64,000 nt of DNA, taken from assembly GCA_016699575.1 (NCBI GenBank), contig CP064979.1:3906001-3970000 (forward strand). The letters are read 5' to 3'. Numbering within the stretch: position 1 is the first letter of the stretch; each line of letters begins with the position of its first letter. The notes below the pieces were generated by a model. It ran no database searches and was not told where the DNA came from. It saw only the letters and a program-made list of their open reading frames with translations. Source of the stretch: Flavobacteriales bacterium. Lineage in GTDB: Bacteria > Bacteroidota > Bacteroidia > Flavobacteriales_F > PHOS-HE28. This document shows, in pieces, positions 17,134 to 25,800 of the stretch. A program made the translations under genes and the position numbers.

Positions 17134-19366
17134 GGCCGGGGTCCATCCTCCGTTTGCGTTGTGCTTTGCGCCAGGCAGCTCGCAACAGGCCGTAGAACAG
17201 GGCACAAACGATCGGAAGCAGAAGGTTCAACCACTTCAAGGTGTTGCGCTCTGCGTCCGTCACTGCGCGGAGCGGCCGGAAGTTGACCTGCTTGGTGCGC
17301 AGTTCGATTAGCCCGGTATCGTCCACCAGCCAGTCCACGGCGTTCACGAAGAGGTTCACGTTGTCCGGGTTCAATCGCTGCTGCTGGCCCTGAGCGCCGT
17401 TCACACCGAACCGGCCGTTGCTGAACACTACCATCCGGGCTGTTGTGGGGCCCGCTAGCGGCCCGCTCACTGCGGCACCCAACGTCAGGCCGCTCAATGG
17501 AAAGTCCTGCGGTGTCCATTGCCGCTGCGGGTCGACGAACTGCGGGGCTTCCCATGCCTGCGAGTGTTCGCTGGTGCTGAGGAGCGGAGTGAAGGTCACA
17601 TCGGTGCGTTCGCTCTGCACCAACGGGCTGCAGAACTGCAGCGTAACGGCTTCCAATCCCGTGGTGATGGGAGATCCACCGAAAGCGCGCACCAAAGGGA
17701 ACCACGGAAAGGCGATGGGCACCTGGAAGAGCATACTGCCGCGCTGCTGGCTCACCTGCACCTGGCCGCATTGCTCATCGCTGACGATCCGTGGTTGTAC
17801 CGTTACCCCTTTGCCGGCCAGCCAAGGCACGAGGTTGCTCTTGCGAATGTCGAGCATGGGCGACGTGCCCAGGTCGCTCGCGACGTTGCTATAGGCAATG
17901 AGCACCGGTCGTCCGCGCGCCAGCATTTCGTCCAGCACGCGCAAGTGATGTTCCGGAAAGGAATCCACGGGATCAACGATCACGAGTGCCGCAAAACGAT
18001 CGGGCATGGAGAGCGAATCGGGGAGGGGGATGGTGGCCACTTCGTAAAGCACGCTGAGGCTCTCATACACCTCGGGCATCTCGGCCAGACTTGGCTCACC
18101 GTGCCCTTGCACGTAGCCGATGGTCTTCTTGCGTTCGATGCTCACGCGTTTCACCGCCATGCCGAGCGTGTGCTCCATGCTGGTGCCTTGCACCACCTCG
18201 ATGAGGTCGTCGCGCGTGCCCATTTTCACGTGGGCGCTCATGTAGGCGAGCATCTGCTCGAACTTGTCCTTCTGCGGCACGTTCATGGTGAGCGGCCGGA
18301 TACCGGCATCGGCCGCCTCCTTCTTACGTTCTTCGTCTTTTCCGGGGTCAACGAACTCGAAGACGAGGTTGCCGTCCGATGCATCGTGGAACTCGGTGAG
18401 GAGGTCGCGGAACTCTTCGCGCACGGCAGCAGGTTCGGCGGGCAGTTCCTCGCTGAAATAGGCAGTTACCGTAACAGGCTCGGGCAGGGAGGCCAGCAGG
18501 TTGCGTGTGGCGGAGCTCAGCGTATAGCGGCCGTCGTCGGTGAGGTCCGCTCGCAGCTTGAAGCGGTCGCCAAGGATGTTGACCAGCACTACGGCCGTGC
18601 ACAGGACCAAGGTGTAGAGAAGGACCTTGCCCCGGCTCCGAACCGCACTGCGCTTGGCCAGGTTGGCTTCGGCCAGCACGAGCGCGACCGCGGCTATGCT
18701 CACGAAGTAGAGCACATCGCGGCTGTCCAGCACACCGCGGCTCAAGCTGGCGAAGTGCGCATCCACGCTCAAGCGATGCAGCACCAAGGCCGCCATGCCG
18801 CTTTCACCTTCCACCACGAAACCGAATAGGAAGTGGAAGAAGAAGATGGCGACCAGGGCGATCAGCGCGGCCACCACTTGGTTGTTGGTGAGGCTGCTGG
18901 CCCAGATGCCGATGCCGATGTAGGCCGCGCTCATCAGCAGCAGGGCAAGGTATCCGCAGGCAATGGCGCCGTGGTCGGCAGGACCGAGGTAAGCGATGCT
19001 GGCCCAGTAGGGCAGTGTGCAAACGAGGGCCAATGCGATCAGCCCCAGGCAGGCGAGGAACTTCCCGAACACGATCTGCCAATCGGTGAGGGCCTTGGTG
19101 AGCAGAAGGTCAAGAGTACCCGTGCGGCGTTCCTCGGCCACTGAGCGCATGGTGAGCAGCGGGATGAAGATGAAGAGCGCCCAATAGGCCGAGCCCCAGA
19201 AAGCGCCGAGCCCGGCGGTGCCTTGCATGAAGATGTTGCCGCTGGGCCACATCCAGGTGAGGAAACCGCAGAAGCCCAGGAAGAGCGCGAGCAGCACGTA
19301 CGCGATGAGCGAATCGAAAAAGGCCGCCAGTTCTTTCCGTGCGATGATGAGGGTCTTGCGCATCAT
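17123..19366 (-). CDS. GldF-GldG-type fusion: ABC-2 permease plus ABC_transp_aux domain
   Basis: A 747-aa protein. Residues 1-240 are an ABC-2 permease with about six membrane helices (KELAAFFDSLIAYVLLALFLG, SVAEERRTGTLDLLLT). After another helix near 252-270 comes a large extracytoplasmic GldG-like domain, with a last helix near 715-735 and a basic tail. In Flavobacterium GldF and GldG are separate; here they are one polypeptide. With the ATPase at 19371 they form a GldAFG-like ABC transporter linked to gliding and envelope function. Confidence 0.85.
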   Translation of the reverse strand: MMRKTLIIARKELAAFFDSLIAYVLLALFLGFCGFLTWMWPSGNIFMQGTAGLGAFWGSAYWALFIFIPLLTMRSVAEERRTGTLDLLLTKALTDWQIVFGKFLACLGLIALALVCTLPYWASIAYLGPADHGAIACGYLALLLMSAAYIGIGIWASSLTNNQVVAALIALVAIFFFHFLFGFVVEGESGMAALVLHRLSVDAHFASLSRGVLDSRDVLYFVSIAAVALVLAEANLAKRSAVRSRGKVLLYTLVLCTAVVLVNILGDRFKLRADLTDDGRYTLSSATRNLLASLPEPVTVTAYFSEELPAEPAAVREEFRDLLTEFHDASDGNLVFEFVDPGKDEERKKEAADAGIRPLTMNVPQKDKFEQMLAYMSAHVKMGTRDDLIEVVQGTSMEHTLGMAVKRVSIERKKTIGYVQGHGEPSLAEMPEVYESLSVLYEVATIPLPDSLSMPDRFAALVIVDPVDSFPEHHLRVLDEMLARGRPVLIAYSNVASDLGTSPMLDIRKSNLVPWLAGKGVTVQPRIVSDEQCGQVQVSQQRGSMLFQVPIAFPWFPLVRAFGGSPITTGLEAVTLQFCSPLVQSERTDVTFTPLLSTSEHSQAWEAPQFVDPQRQWTPQDFPLSGLTLGAAVSGPLAGPTTARMVVFSNGRFGVNGAQGQQQRLNPDNVNLFVNAVDWLVDDTGLIELRTKQVNFRPLRAVTDAERNTLKWLNLLLPIVCALFYGLLRAAWRKAQRKRRMDPGHVH

Positions 19367-19370
19367 CGGG

Positions 19371-20291
19371 TCAGTTGAGCGTGAGGTTTCGGAAGACTTC
19401 CTCCAAGCGTGCTTCCATGGGGCTCAGTTCGGTGAGCAGCCATCCGCTGCGCGAGCAGAGCTGATAGACCTCGGCAGCTGTGTCCGCACTGCCGCTCTGG
19501 AGGATGAAAACGCCTTCGCCTATAGCCTCCACGTGTTCTACACCGGGCAATCCGGAGAGGATGGGGGAGACGTACGCGGGATCCGCCACAGGAATGCGGA
19601 CGCGCAGGACATGCCGCCCCTCGGAACGCTGCCGCAGCGAGCGCGGGTCGCCGTCGGCAACGATGCGTCCTTTGTTGATGATGAGGATGCGGTCGCAGGT
19701 GGCCTCGACTTCCGGCAGGATGTGCGTGCTGAAGATGACGGTCTTGGCCTTGCCCACCTCTTTGATGAGTTCGCGGATCTCCACGATCTGGTTCGGGTCC
19801 AGGCCGGTGGTGGGTTCATCGAGGATGAGTACGGCCGGGTCGTGCACCATGGCTTGCGCAAGGCCCACGCGCTGGCGGTAGCCTTTGCTCAGTTCTTCCA
19901 CGCGCTTGTGTCGTTCGGGCCCAAGTCCGCAGGCCTCCACCATGGCGCTCACACGCGCGATGCGTTGGTCCTTGGGCACGCCCTGCACCTTGGCGGTGAA
20001 GTGCAGCAGGTCGAGCACGGGCATCTCCACATAGAGCGGGTTGTTCTCCGGCAGGTAGCCGATGTGCTTGCGCACTTCCCCCGCGTTCTTCACCACGTCG
20101 CGACCGCCCACTTCAATGTTCCCTTGGTCGGCGGCCACGAGGCCGCAGATCATCTTCATGGTGGTGGTCTTGCCGGCGCCATTGGGGCCCAGGAAGCCGA
20201 GCACTTCGCCGGTGCGCACCGTGAACGAGATGTCGTCCACGGCTTTCTGCGCTCCGTAGCTGCGGCTCAGGTTGTTGATGCGGATGTCCAT
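19371..20291 (-). CDS. GldA-like ABC transporter ATP-binding protein
   Basis: A 306-aa ATPase with Walker A GPNGAGKTT (35-43), signature LSKGYRQRVGLAQAM (about 134-148), Walker B AVLILDEPTTGLD, and a C-terminal extension usual for ABC-2 ATPases. It is first in the operon, with 4 nt to gldFG. A -7 box lies 16 nt before the ATG. Confidence 0.88.
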   Translation of the reverse strand: MDIRINNLSRSYGAQKAVDDISFTVRTGEVLGFLGPNGAGKTTTMKMICGLVAADQGNIEVGGRDVVKNAGEVRKHIGYLPENNPLYVEMPVLDLLHFTAKVQGVPKDQRIARVSAMVEACGLGPERHKRVEELSKGYRQRVGLAQAMVHDPAVLILDEPTTGLDPNQIVEIRELIKEVGKAKTVIFSTHILPEVEATCDRILIINKGRIVADGDPRSLRQRSEGRHVLRVRIPVADPAYVSPILSGLPGVEHVEAIGEGVFILQSGSADTAAEVYQLCSRSGWLLTELSPMEARLEEVFRNLTLN

Positions 20292-20307
20292 ACGGCAAGG
20301 TGGACGG

Positions 20308-20315
20308 CGAATCTA
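20308..20315 (-). promoter_or_regulatory. -7 box TAGATTCG for the gldA-like operon
   Basis: Minus strand, 16 nt before the ATG. It fits TAnnTTYG. Confidence 0.5.
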
Positions 20316-20377
20316 TCCGGTGGTGGCTTGGCGGGTGCTTGCGCAGCGTGTGAAGGAGTGTTGATCAGGACAGGCGC

Positions 20378-20989
20378 TCACCACCTCACCGCAAGTCCAA
20401 AGGTGAGCATGACAGCGCGCCAGTGGACCGTCAAGGAGGTGTCCTCGTTGATCGCGCCAGCGGCGCCTGACCTGGAGAGCACAGCGCGCCCGGTGGTGTG
20501 CCCGCGCAGGGCTACGAAACCGAGAATGCTCTTGTGGACTTGGCGCAGATACCGCACGCTACCGTTGGCAGACCAACTGTTCGCTTCCTGCGGCAGGCGC
20601 TCGTTCAAGCCGCGGAAGGCAAAGGCCGATGAGCCGAAGCCGGTTTCCACTTCAATGGCGTGCAGATCGGTTTGCCATGGACGGTAGGTGCCGTGCACAT
20701 GCAACAGGGCAATGCGCGCCTGCGCCATGGTGTCCACGCTTTCGGCAAAGCCAAGGCGATCGTAGCGGATGCCCATGCCCCAGTTGGTGTTGAAGGCATA
20801 ACCGAAGGCGAAGCTGAAATTGCCGCCGTAGGCGCCGGGCACATCGAAGGCACGTAATGGGCTGCGCAGTTCTCCCCAAGCGCCGCCGATGCCCACGGCC
20901 GTCACAAGATCCTTCTTGCCCACCAACTGCGCCGACGCTTGCCCGGCGCACAGTGCGGACAGCAGAACCAGGAGGGCGTAGCGGGACAT
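20378..20989 (-). CDS. Putative outer-membrane beta-barrel protein
   Basis: A 203-aa protein with a signal peptide (MSRYALLVLLSALCAGQASAQ). The mature part alternates aromatic and small residues (FSFAFGYAFNTNWGMGIRYDRLGF) and ends in a hydrophobic strand LTFGLAVRW, typical of small beta-barrels. The ATG at 20989 is set by the signal peptide and by a -7-like box 5 nt upstream. Function unknown. Confidence 0.68.
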   Translation of the reverse strand: MSRYALLVLLSALCAGQASAQLVGKKDLVTAVGIGGAWGELRSPLRAFDVPGAYGGNFSFAFGYAFNTNWGMGIRYDRLGFAESVDTMAQARIALLHVHGTYRPWQTDLHAIEVETGFGSSAFAFRGLNERLPQEANSWSANGSVRYLRQVHKSILGFVALRGHTTGRAVLSRSGAAGAINEDTSLTVHWRAVMLTFGLAVRW

Positions 20990-20994
20990 GCGGC

Positions 20995-21002
20995 CAAAGA
21001 TG
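20995..21002 (-). promoter_or_regulatory. -7-like box CATCTTTG, 5 nt before the ATG
   Basis: Minus strand; the first base deviates from TAnnTTTG. It predicts a nearly leaderless mRNA for the barrel protein. Confidence 0.5.
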
Positions 21003-21256
21003 ACCAAGGCTCCGAGCCAAATCGCCCAAAGCGTTTCCCAGGCCTTGTTGCGTTCCACCTTTTCCTTGATGAAAAGGTGGAGCCAAAAATCAACCACGAT
21101 CAAAGCCGCAGCCCGGCTCGCACGGGCCTTCAGCACAAGCGCCCCGAGCCGGGCGCGGCCGCGCTGATCGTGGACATCCCCCCGCGACTGCCTGCCGATA
21201 CAAGCACGCGTGGGCAAACTGCGGCCACCCCGAACGACATTGCTTGGGGTGCGCGA

Positions 21257-21264
21257 TACCTTCG
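21257..21264 (+). promoter_or_regulatory. -7 box TACCTTCG for the hydrolase gene
   Basis: It lies 24 nt before the GTG at 21289 and downstream of the alternative ATG at 21244, so it favours the GTG start. Confidence 0.5.
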
Positions 21265-21288
21265 GAACGGATCAGCGTTTCAATATCC

Positions 21289-22104
21289 GTGACCGCCTTC
21301 TTTCTCAGTGCAATGGGCCTGCTCGCGTTGGCGTACGTGGGCGTGTGCCTGTTCTATTGGGTGGCGCAGGAGCGCTTCATCTTCATCCGGTTCCGGTTGC
21401 CGCAGGATTTCCGGTTCAAGTTCCGCGCAGGGCATCCGCCACATGAGGAGCGGTGGTTGCGGCCGGGGCCGGACGTGGTGCTGCATGCGTTGTACTTCAA
21501 AGCGCCACAACCGAAAGGCGTGGTGCTCTACTTCCACGGCAACACGGGCAGCTTGCGGCGCTGGGGGCGCCGGGCGAACCGCTTCACGCAATTGGGCTAC
21601 GATGTGCTGATGCCCGACCCGCGTGGCTACGGCAAGAGCCGTGGCCGACTGAGCGAACCGGCCCTGCACGCCGACGCACAGGCGTGGTATGATGAGTTGC
21701 GGAAGGACTGGTCGCAGGAGCGCACGGTGTTGTACGGCCGATCGCTCGGCGGCGGACTGGCAACGCCCTTGGCGGCGGCCAACAGGCCCAAAGCCCTCAT
21801 TCTCGAAACGCCTTTCGCGAACCTGCGCGATGTGGCCTTGCATTACAGCGTGTTGCTGCCGTACCGTCTGTTGCTGCGCTATCCGTTCCGCAACGACAGG
21901 GCGGTGGAGGGCGTGCAATGCCCAGTGCTCATCATGCACGGCCGCCGCGACAATGTGGTGCCGTACACCAGCGCATTGAAGCTGTACGCCGCCGTGCCTG
22001 CCACGGTGCACCGCGAGATGGTGGCCTTCCCGCGTGGCCACCACAGCGATCTGGCACGTTTCCCGGACTATCAGGCGAAGTTGAGGGAGTGGTTGGGGAA
22101 GTGA
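21289..22104 (+). CDS. Membrane-anchored alpha/beta hydrolase
   Basis: A 271-aa protein from the GTG. It has an N-terminal membrane helix (FFLSAMGLLALAYVGVCLFYW), then an alpha/beta hydrolase fold with oxyanion motif YFHGNTGS, nucleophile elbow GRSLGG (Ser152), acid HGRRD (Asp221) and a His in RGHHSD (251 or 252). It resembles the BEM46/ABHD13-type serine hydrolases; substrate unknown. An in-frame ATG at 21244 lies upstream of the promoter box and is less likely. Confidence 0.8.
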   Translation: MTAFFLSAMGLLALAYVGVCLFYWVAQERFIFIRFRLPQDFRFKFRAGHPPHEERWLRPGPDVVLHALYFKAPQPKGVVLYFHGNTGSLRRWGRRANRFTQLGYDVLMPDPRGYGKSRGRLSEPALHADAQAWYDELRKDWSQERTVLYGRSLGGGLATPLAAANRPKALILETPFANLRDVALHYSVLLPYRLLLRYPFRNDRAVEGVQCPVLIMHGRRDNVVPYTSALKLYAAVPATVHREMVAFPRGHHSDLARFPDYQAKLREWLGK

Positions 22105-22184
22105 CTGCGGCCAGCAGCCATCGTGCCGCCCATCACTTCATCTGATTTCCGTCCTCGATATGCCTGGATGTTGAAAGAAGTGGA

Positions 22185-23021
22185 TCACAGCTGGACATGT
22201 ATGTGGTCTGCGTGGCTGACAGCATGACAACCATGGAACCTGATCTTGCTGTTGTACAATCCCCATCGCGTTGCCAGGAACGGCTCTACGAAGACCTTAT
22301 TGATCCGTGGGTCCGAAACGAACCGTTCCACCAGTTCTTTCGTGCGAGCTTCGTCGAGTCTGAGATCTCTGTTCTTGGGAAGTAACCCTAGCCTGCTGTA
22401 CCACCAAGAGCCTCTGGCTGCGCACTCCGCATGCGTGTCGCGTTCACCACGGAACCGATCGGCAAAGGAGCCATATCCGATCAATGTTGGCGTGGACCAG
22501 AACTCCGTGGTGCCATCGGATCTCCGATAGCGGAAGGCGATATCGACCTTGTCTCCATCGTTGTGGCTGAGGTGAGGCAGGAGAGGGAATCCATCCCAAA
22601 AAGGGAAACACGCATCAAGATAGAGGATCGTGCTTCCCGGGTAGGAGCTCAGGGTGCCACGCTCCACGTCCCGCAATACCGAATACAGTTCTGTGGAGAC
22701 GTAATGCCGGTTCAAAACAACAGTCCAGATCGTCCTCGGCATCAGTCCTTTTTCGGCGCCCATGGGTAGGGGACGCCGACCGAATGCTGGTGCCAGAAGC
22801 GGAACGATCAAACCGGTTGCGAGTCCGTAGGAAATGAGGAACAGGATTATGCCTGCGGTACGCGGGTGGTTGAGCTTGTGCTTTCGATCGATCCAAGTTT
22901 GGAGCAACAGCGATGCTACGAGGACAAGTCCACCTATCTGGGTAAGGGTCGTCAGGACACAGAACCCGAACAGGCGCCAAAACCACTTCAGGGCTAAACC
23001 GAATGCCCTCACGGTCCTCAC
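22185..23021 (-). CDS. Membrane-anchored LAS-type metallopeptidase candidate
   Basis: A 278-aa protein with a GTG start overlapping the stop of the upstream gene (GTGA). There are two membrane helices (about 13-40 and 56-80), then a conserved-looking domain with WDGFPLLPHLSHNDGDKVDI and a C-terminus CHAVSHADHIHVQL. His153, Asp160 (H-x6-D) and His275 (H-x-H) match the zinc ligands of LAS peptidases such as MepA and D,D-carboxypeptidases. The likely role is peptidoglycan cross-link hydrolysis outside the membrane (inference). It is cotranscribed with a universal stress protein. Confidence 0.6.
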   Translation of the reverse strand: MRTVRAFGLALKWFWRLFGFCVLTTLTQIGGLVLVASLLLQTWIDRKHKLNHPRTAGIILFLISYGLATGLIVPLLAPAFGRRPLPMGAEKGLMPRTIWTVVLNRHYVSTELYSVLRDVERGTLSSYPGSTILYLDACFPFWDGFPLLPHLSHNDGDKVDIAFRYRRSDGTTEFWSTPTLIGYGSFADRFRGERDTHAECAARGSWWYSRLGLLPKNRDLRLDEARTKELVERFVSDPRINKVFVEPFLATRWGLYNSKIRFHGCHAVSHADHIHVQL

Positions 23022-23821
23022 TTCATCTGGCTCCCGTCACGTGCGCACAGCACTGGAATGCCTGCATCGTTGAAGAGCAGGCGCTCCTTCTCGGCGTCGG
23101 CGATATGGTGCATATCGGGGGAGGCATCGGCGATGACGGCGATGAGACCGGCGTTGACCTTCTTGGCGTAGCCGATGATGTGCTGGGCATAGCCGATGGA
23201 GAAGGTCTCGGGCGGCAGGTTGGCTTCCACGTGCACGATGCCTTCGGCCTGGAGGCGGTAGAGCATGTCGCGCTTGTTGAGGAGGAGCTGCTCGCTGGGC
23301 TGGTCCATGGGGCGCATGGCTTGGAAGACGTGCACCTCGGCGCCGAAGGCTTTGGCGGTGGCGCACACGGCATCGAGGAGGTGCTTCACGTCCTTGTGTC
23401 CGGCCACGGGCATCACGATGCGCGACATGGGGTTGGGCGAGGACTTCTCCTGCACCACGATGCTGGGCACGTGCACCTTGCGCACCAGCTTGAGCACATC
23501 GGCGCCGAGCAGTTGCTGCTTAAGGTTGCGCAGGCCGTGGGTGCCGAGCACCATCATTTGGTGGTGGCCCTCGGCGATGGCGCCCGGGATGGCGTGGAAG
23601 ATGTCGCCCTCGTGCACCAGCGCTTCGCACTCGATGCCCTTGGTGCGCACCATGGCGGCGATCTGGCCGAGGTCGGTCATGCTGCTGCCGTGTTCATCGG
23701 CATGGCGCACCACGTGCAGCAGGTCCACGTGCGCACCGGTGCGCTGCGCCATGGCGGTTGCGGTGTCGATGGCGTGGTCGCCAGCGCTGCTGAGATCGGT
23801 GGGGCAGAGGATGCGTTGCAT
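23018..23821 (-). CDS. Tandem universal stress protein (UspA family)
   Basis: A 267-aa cytoplasmic protein with two Usp domains. The first (1-145) starts RILCPTDLSSAGDHAIDTA and has the ATP-binding-type MVLGTHGLRN loop. The second (about 146-267) is more divergent, with IVMPVAGHKDVKHLLDAV. Such proteins bind nucleotides and respond to stress. A TACTTTTCG element lies 18 nt upstream of the ATG. Confidence 0.88.
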   Translation of the reverse strand: MQRILCPTDLSSAGDHAIDTATAMAQRTGAHVDLLHVVRHADEHGSSMTDLGQIAAMVRTKGIECEALVHEGDIFHAIPGAIAEGHHQMMVLGTHGLRNLKQQLLGADVLKLVRKVHVPSIVVQEKSSPNPMSRIVMPVAGHKDVKHLLDAVCATAKAFGAEVHVFQAMRPMDQPSEQLLLNKRDMLYRLQAEGIVHVEANLPPETFSIGYAQHIIGYAKKVNAGLIAVIADASPDMHHIADAEKERLLFNDAGIPVLCARDGSQMK

Positions 23822-23885
23822 GCGGTGCGTGGTTCGGTGCGAAAAGTAGCCGGGGGCGCGAGTACCAAGCGGGTTAAAATTCTAA

Positions 23886-23970
23886 CCGCAACGGCGCGAC
23901 GGGCGCCACGATGGGGCCGGGCTGGTAGCGGGGCCGACCCTTGATCTGGCGGGTCGTTGCGCCGTTGCGG
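23886..23970. repeat. Intergenic element bounded by CCGCAACGGCGC inverted repeats
   Basis: The 12-mer at 23886-23897 is exactly inverted at 23959-23970; the right arm abuts the IS256 end. The same 12-mer recurs at 53404-53415, so this is a small dispersed element. Confidence 0.6.
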
Positions 23971-25356
23971 GGTCTGTTAGATTAAGTGTGTCACGATCTT
24001 GATCACTGATGTTGTTGATGTAGTTGGGTTTTCAACGAGGGGGTCTGGGGGAGACTGATAACGTGTTGATCGGTGTTGGCCAGTTGTGGATCGAAGCGCG
24101 GTCCGAAGAGCAAGCGTAACTCGGCTGCGATCTCACGCCAGGCGAAGATGGGCTTTGCGGCCATCTTCTCCACGATGCGCTGCTGGGCCAAGAAGAGCAG
24201 TTTGAGCAGGGCCATGTCGTTCTCGAAGACGCGCTTGGTCTTGGTGTATTTGCGCAACTGGGCATGGAAGCCCTCGATGGGGTTGGTGGTGTAGATCAGC
24301 CGCCGGATACGCTCGCTGTACCGGTATTGGCTGGCCAGAAGCGGCCAGTTGATGCGCCAGGAGTTCACCGCTTGCGGATAGCGCTCGCCCCATTTGTCGC
24401 TGAACACTTCCAGTGCTTGCAGGGCACGCTCCTCGTTGGGTGCCCGGTAGATGGCCCGCATGTCCTTGACCACTTCCTTGTAGTGCTTGTAGCTCACGTA
24501 CTTCAAGGTGTTGCGCACCTGATGCACAATGCACAGCTGGATGTCGCTCTGCGGGTACACCAGCGCGATGGCCTCGGAGAAGCCGCTGAGGTTGTCGATG
24601 CACGCGATCAGCATGTCCTCCACCCCGCGCTGGCGTAGGTCGTGCAGCACGCTCAGCCAGAACTTGGCGCCTTCGTGCTGGCCAACGTAGAGGCCAAGCA
24701 GGTCCTTGTGGCCATCGGGGCCCACGCCAAGGGCGGTGTAAACGGCTTTGTTCACCACGCGACCCTCTTCCTTCACCTTGAAATGGATGGCATCGAGCCA
24801 TACGATGGCGTAACGCGCTTCCAAGGGGCGCTGCCGCCATGCCTGCACATCGGCGACCACCTGGTCGGTCACCGCGCTGATGGTGGCTTCGCTCACTTCG
24901 ATGCCGTAGAGGTCGCGCACATGGTCGCTGATGTCGCGCTGGCTCATCCCCAGTCCATAGAGCTTGATGATCTTCAGGTCCAGCTCGGCGTTCAGAACCC
25001 GTTCCCGTTTAGGCAGCAGCAGTGGGTCGAAGGTCCCGTTCCGGTCCCGCGGGGTGGCGATGTCCACCTCCCCGTGTGCGGTCTTCACCCGCTTGCGGCC
25101 GTGCCCGTTGCGCCGGTTGGCCTTGCCGGTGTCCTCTTCCAGATGCGCGCTCAGCTCTCCCCGTAGGGTGGCTTCCATCAGCCGTTTTACCAAGGGCGTC
25201 AGCACCCCTTCGCTGCCGCTGAGCGGCTTGCCCAGAAGCAATTGCTTCATGGCCTCCTTCTCGAAGGCTTCGTAATCGAACTTGTCCGTCTTGTCTTCCA
25301 TGGGTCAGGGTTTGAAGTTCGCAACTCCGGCCTGACACACTTTACTGAACAGTCTC
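23970..25356 (-). mobile_element. IS256-family insertion sequence, copy 1
   Basis: A 1387-bp element with imperfect 26-bp terminal inverted repeats: GGGTCTGTTAGATTAAGTGT... at the left and, read inward from the right, GAGACTGTTCAGTAAAGTGT.... It carries one transposase gene. It is almost identical to copy 2 (27406-28792), which faces the other way. Its two flanking octamers differ, but the octamer at its right end pairs with that of copy 2. Confidence 0.9.
24003..25301 (-). CDS. IS256-family transposase (copy 1)
   Basis: A 432-aa DDE transposase with Asp in WLDAIHFKV, Asp in IACIDNLSGF and Glu in YTTNPIEGFH, plus the C/H-type IVHQVRN signature. It is intact. It differs from copy 2 by one visible residue, Leu instead of Pro before IYTTNPIEG (base 24298), so duplication is recent. 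Confidence 0.95.
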   Translation of the reverse strand: MEDKTDKFDYEAFEKEAMKQLLLGKPLSGSEGVLTPLVKRLMEATLRGELSAHLEEDTGKANRRNGHGRKRVKTAHGEVDIATPRDRNGTFDPLLLPKRERVLNAELDLKIIKLYGLGMSQRDISDHVRDLYGIEVSEATISAVTDQVVADVQAWRQRPLEARYAIVWLDAIHFKVKEEGRVVNKAVYTALGVGPDGHKDLLGLYVGQHEGAKFWLSVLHDLRQRGVEDMLIACIDNLSGFSEAIALVYPQSDIQLCIVHQVRNTLKYVSYKHYKEVVKDMRAIYRAPNEERALQALEVFSDKWGERYPQAVNSWRINWPLLASQYRYSERIRRLIYTTNPIEGFHAQLRKYTKTKRVFENDMALLKLLFLAQQRIVEKMAAKPIFAWREIAAELRLLFGPRFDPQLANTDQHVISLPQTPSLKTQLHQQHQ

Positions 25357-25364
25357 TGCACTGG
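25357..25364 (-). repeat. Target-site duplication, inner copy (TGCACTGG on + strand)
   Basis: This octamer directly follows the 5' end of IS copy 1. Its reverse complement CCAGTGCA directly follows the 3' end of IS copy 2 at 28793-28800. In IS orientation these are the two halves of one target duplication, now separated by an inversion. Confidence 0.85.
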
Positions 25365-25397
25365 CACATCCCAACCTTGATTGCTCGCCTCGCCCAT
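25357..25397 (-). pseudogene. Displaced 5' end of the RES-domain gene
   Basis: Read on the minus strand, this piece starts with ATG at 25397 and encodes MGEASNQGWDVPV before the IS. Joined to 28801 with one target octamer removed, it continues in frame into the RES gene. That gives 924 bases, 307 residues plus stop. Confidence 0.8.
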
Positions 25398-25800
25398 GCT
25401 GCAATCTATGCTCAACACCGGACTGCATGGGCGTTCCCCCGCGCATCCTCGCGTATCACACCTCCCCGCCCTCGCTCGTGTAGTACACTTCGTTCGTTGA
25501 TCTCAGCAGGAATACCGCCGCACTTGCTCGCGTGTTGCACTGTGGGGGTTGATCGCACTCGGCTGCCGCTCGGCTTCGCAAGCAGCCGCTCGGCTCAACA
25601 CTTTGCGATTGCTGGGTTTGCGCGTGCCGATTGGCTTTCGGTCGTGGGCTTGTGGCCCCGTGATCATCCCTTTTCCTCAGCAGCGCGTTGCGCATTGGCC
25701 CACAAGCCCCCTCCCCCTCGTCCAATATGATGAGCCCCCTACAGGCATCTTCGCCCAAACCACCTCGTCCATCCCTTGAACCGCTCAACGGTCTTGCCCT
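25398..25800. other. 403-bp stretch without a recognisable gene
   Basis: It lies between the displaced RES start (-) and the T9SS gene (+), so it holds both upstream regions. I see one inverted repeat, GGGCTTGTGG at 25646-25655 with CCACAAGCCC at 25700-25709, and no convincing -7 box. Confidence 0.5.
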
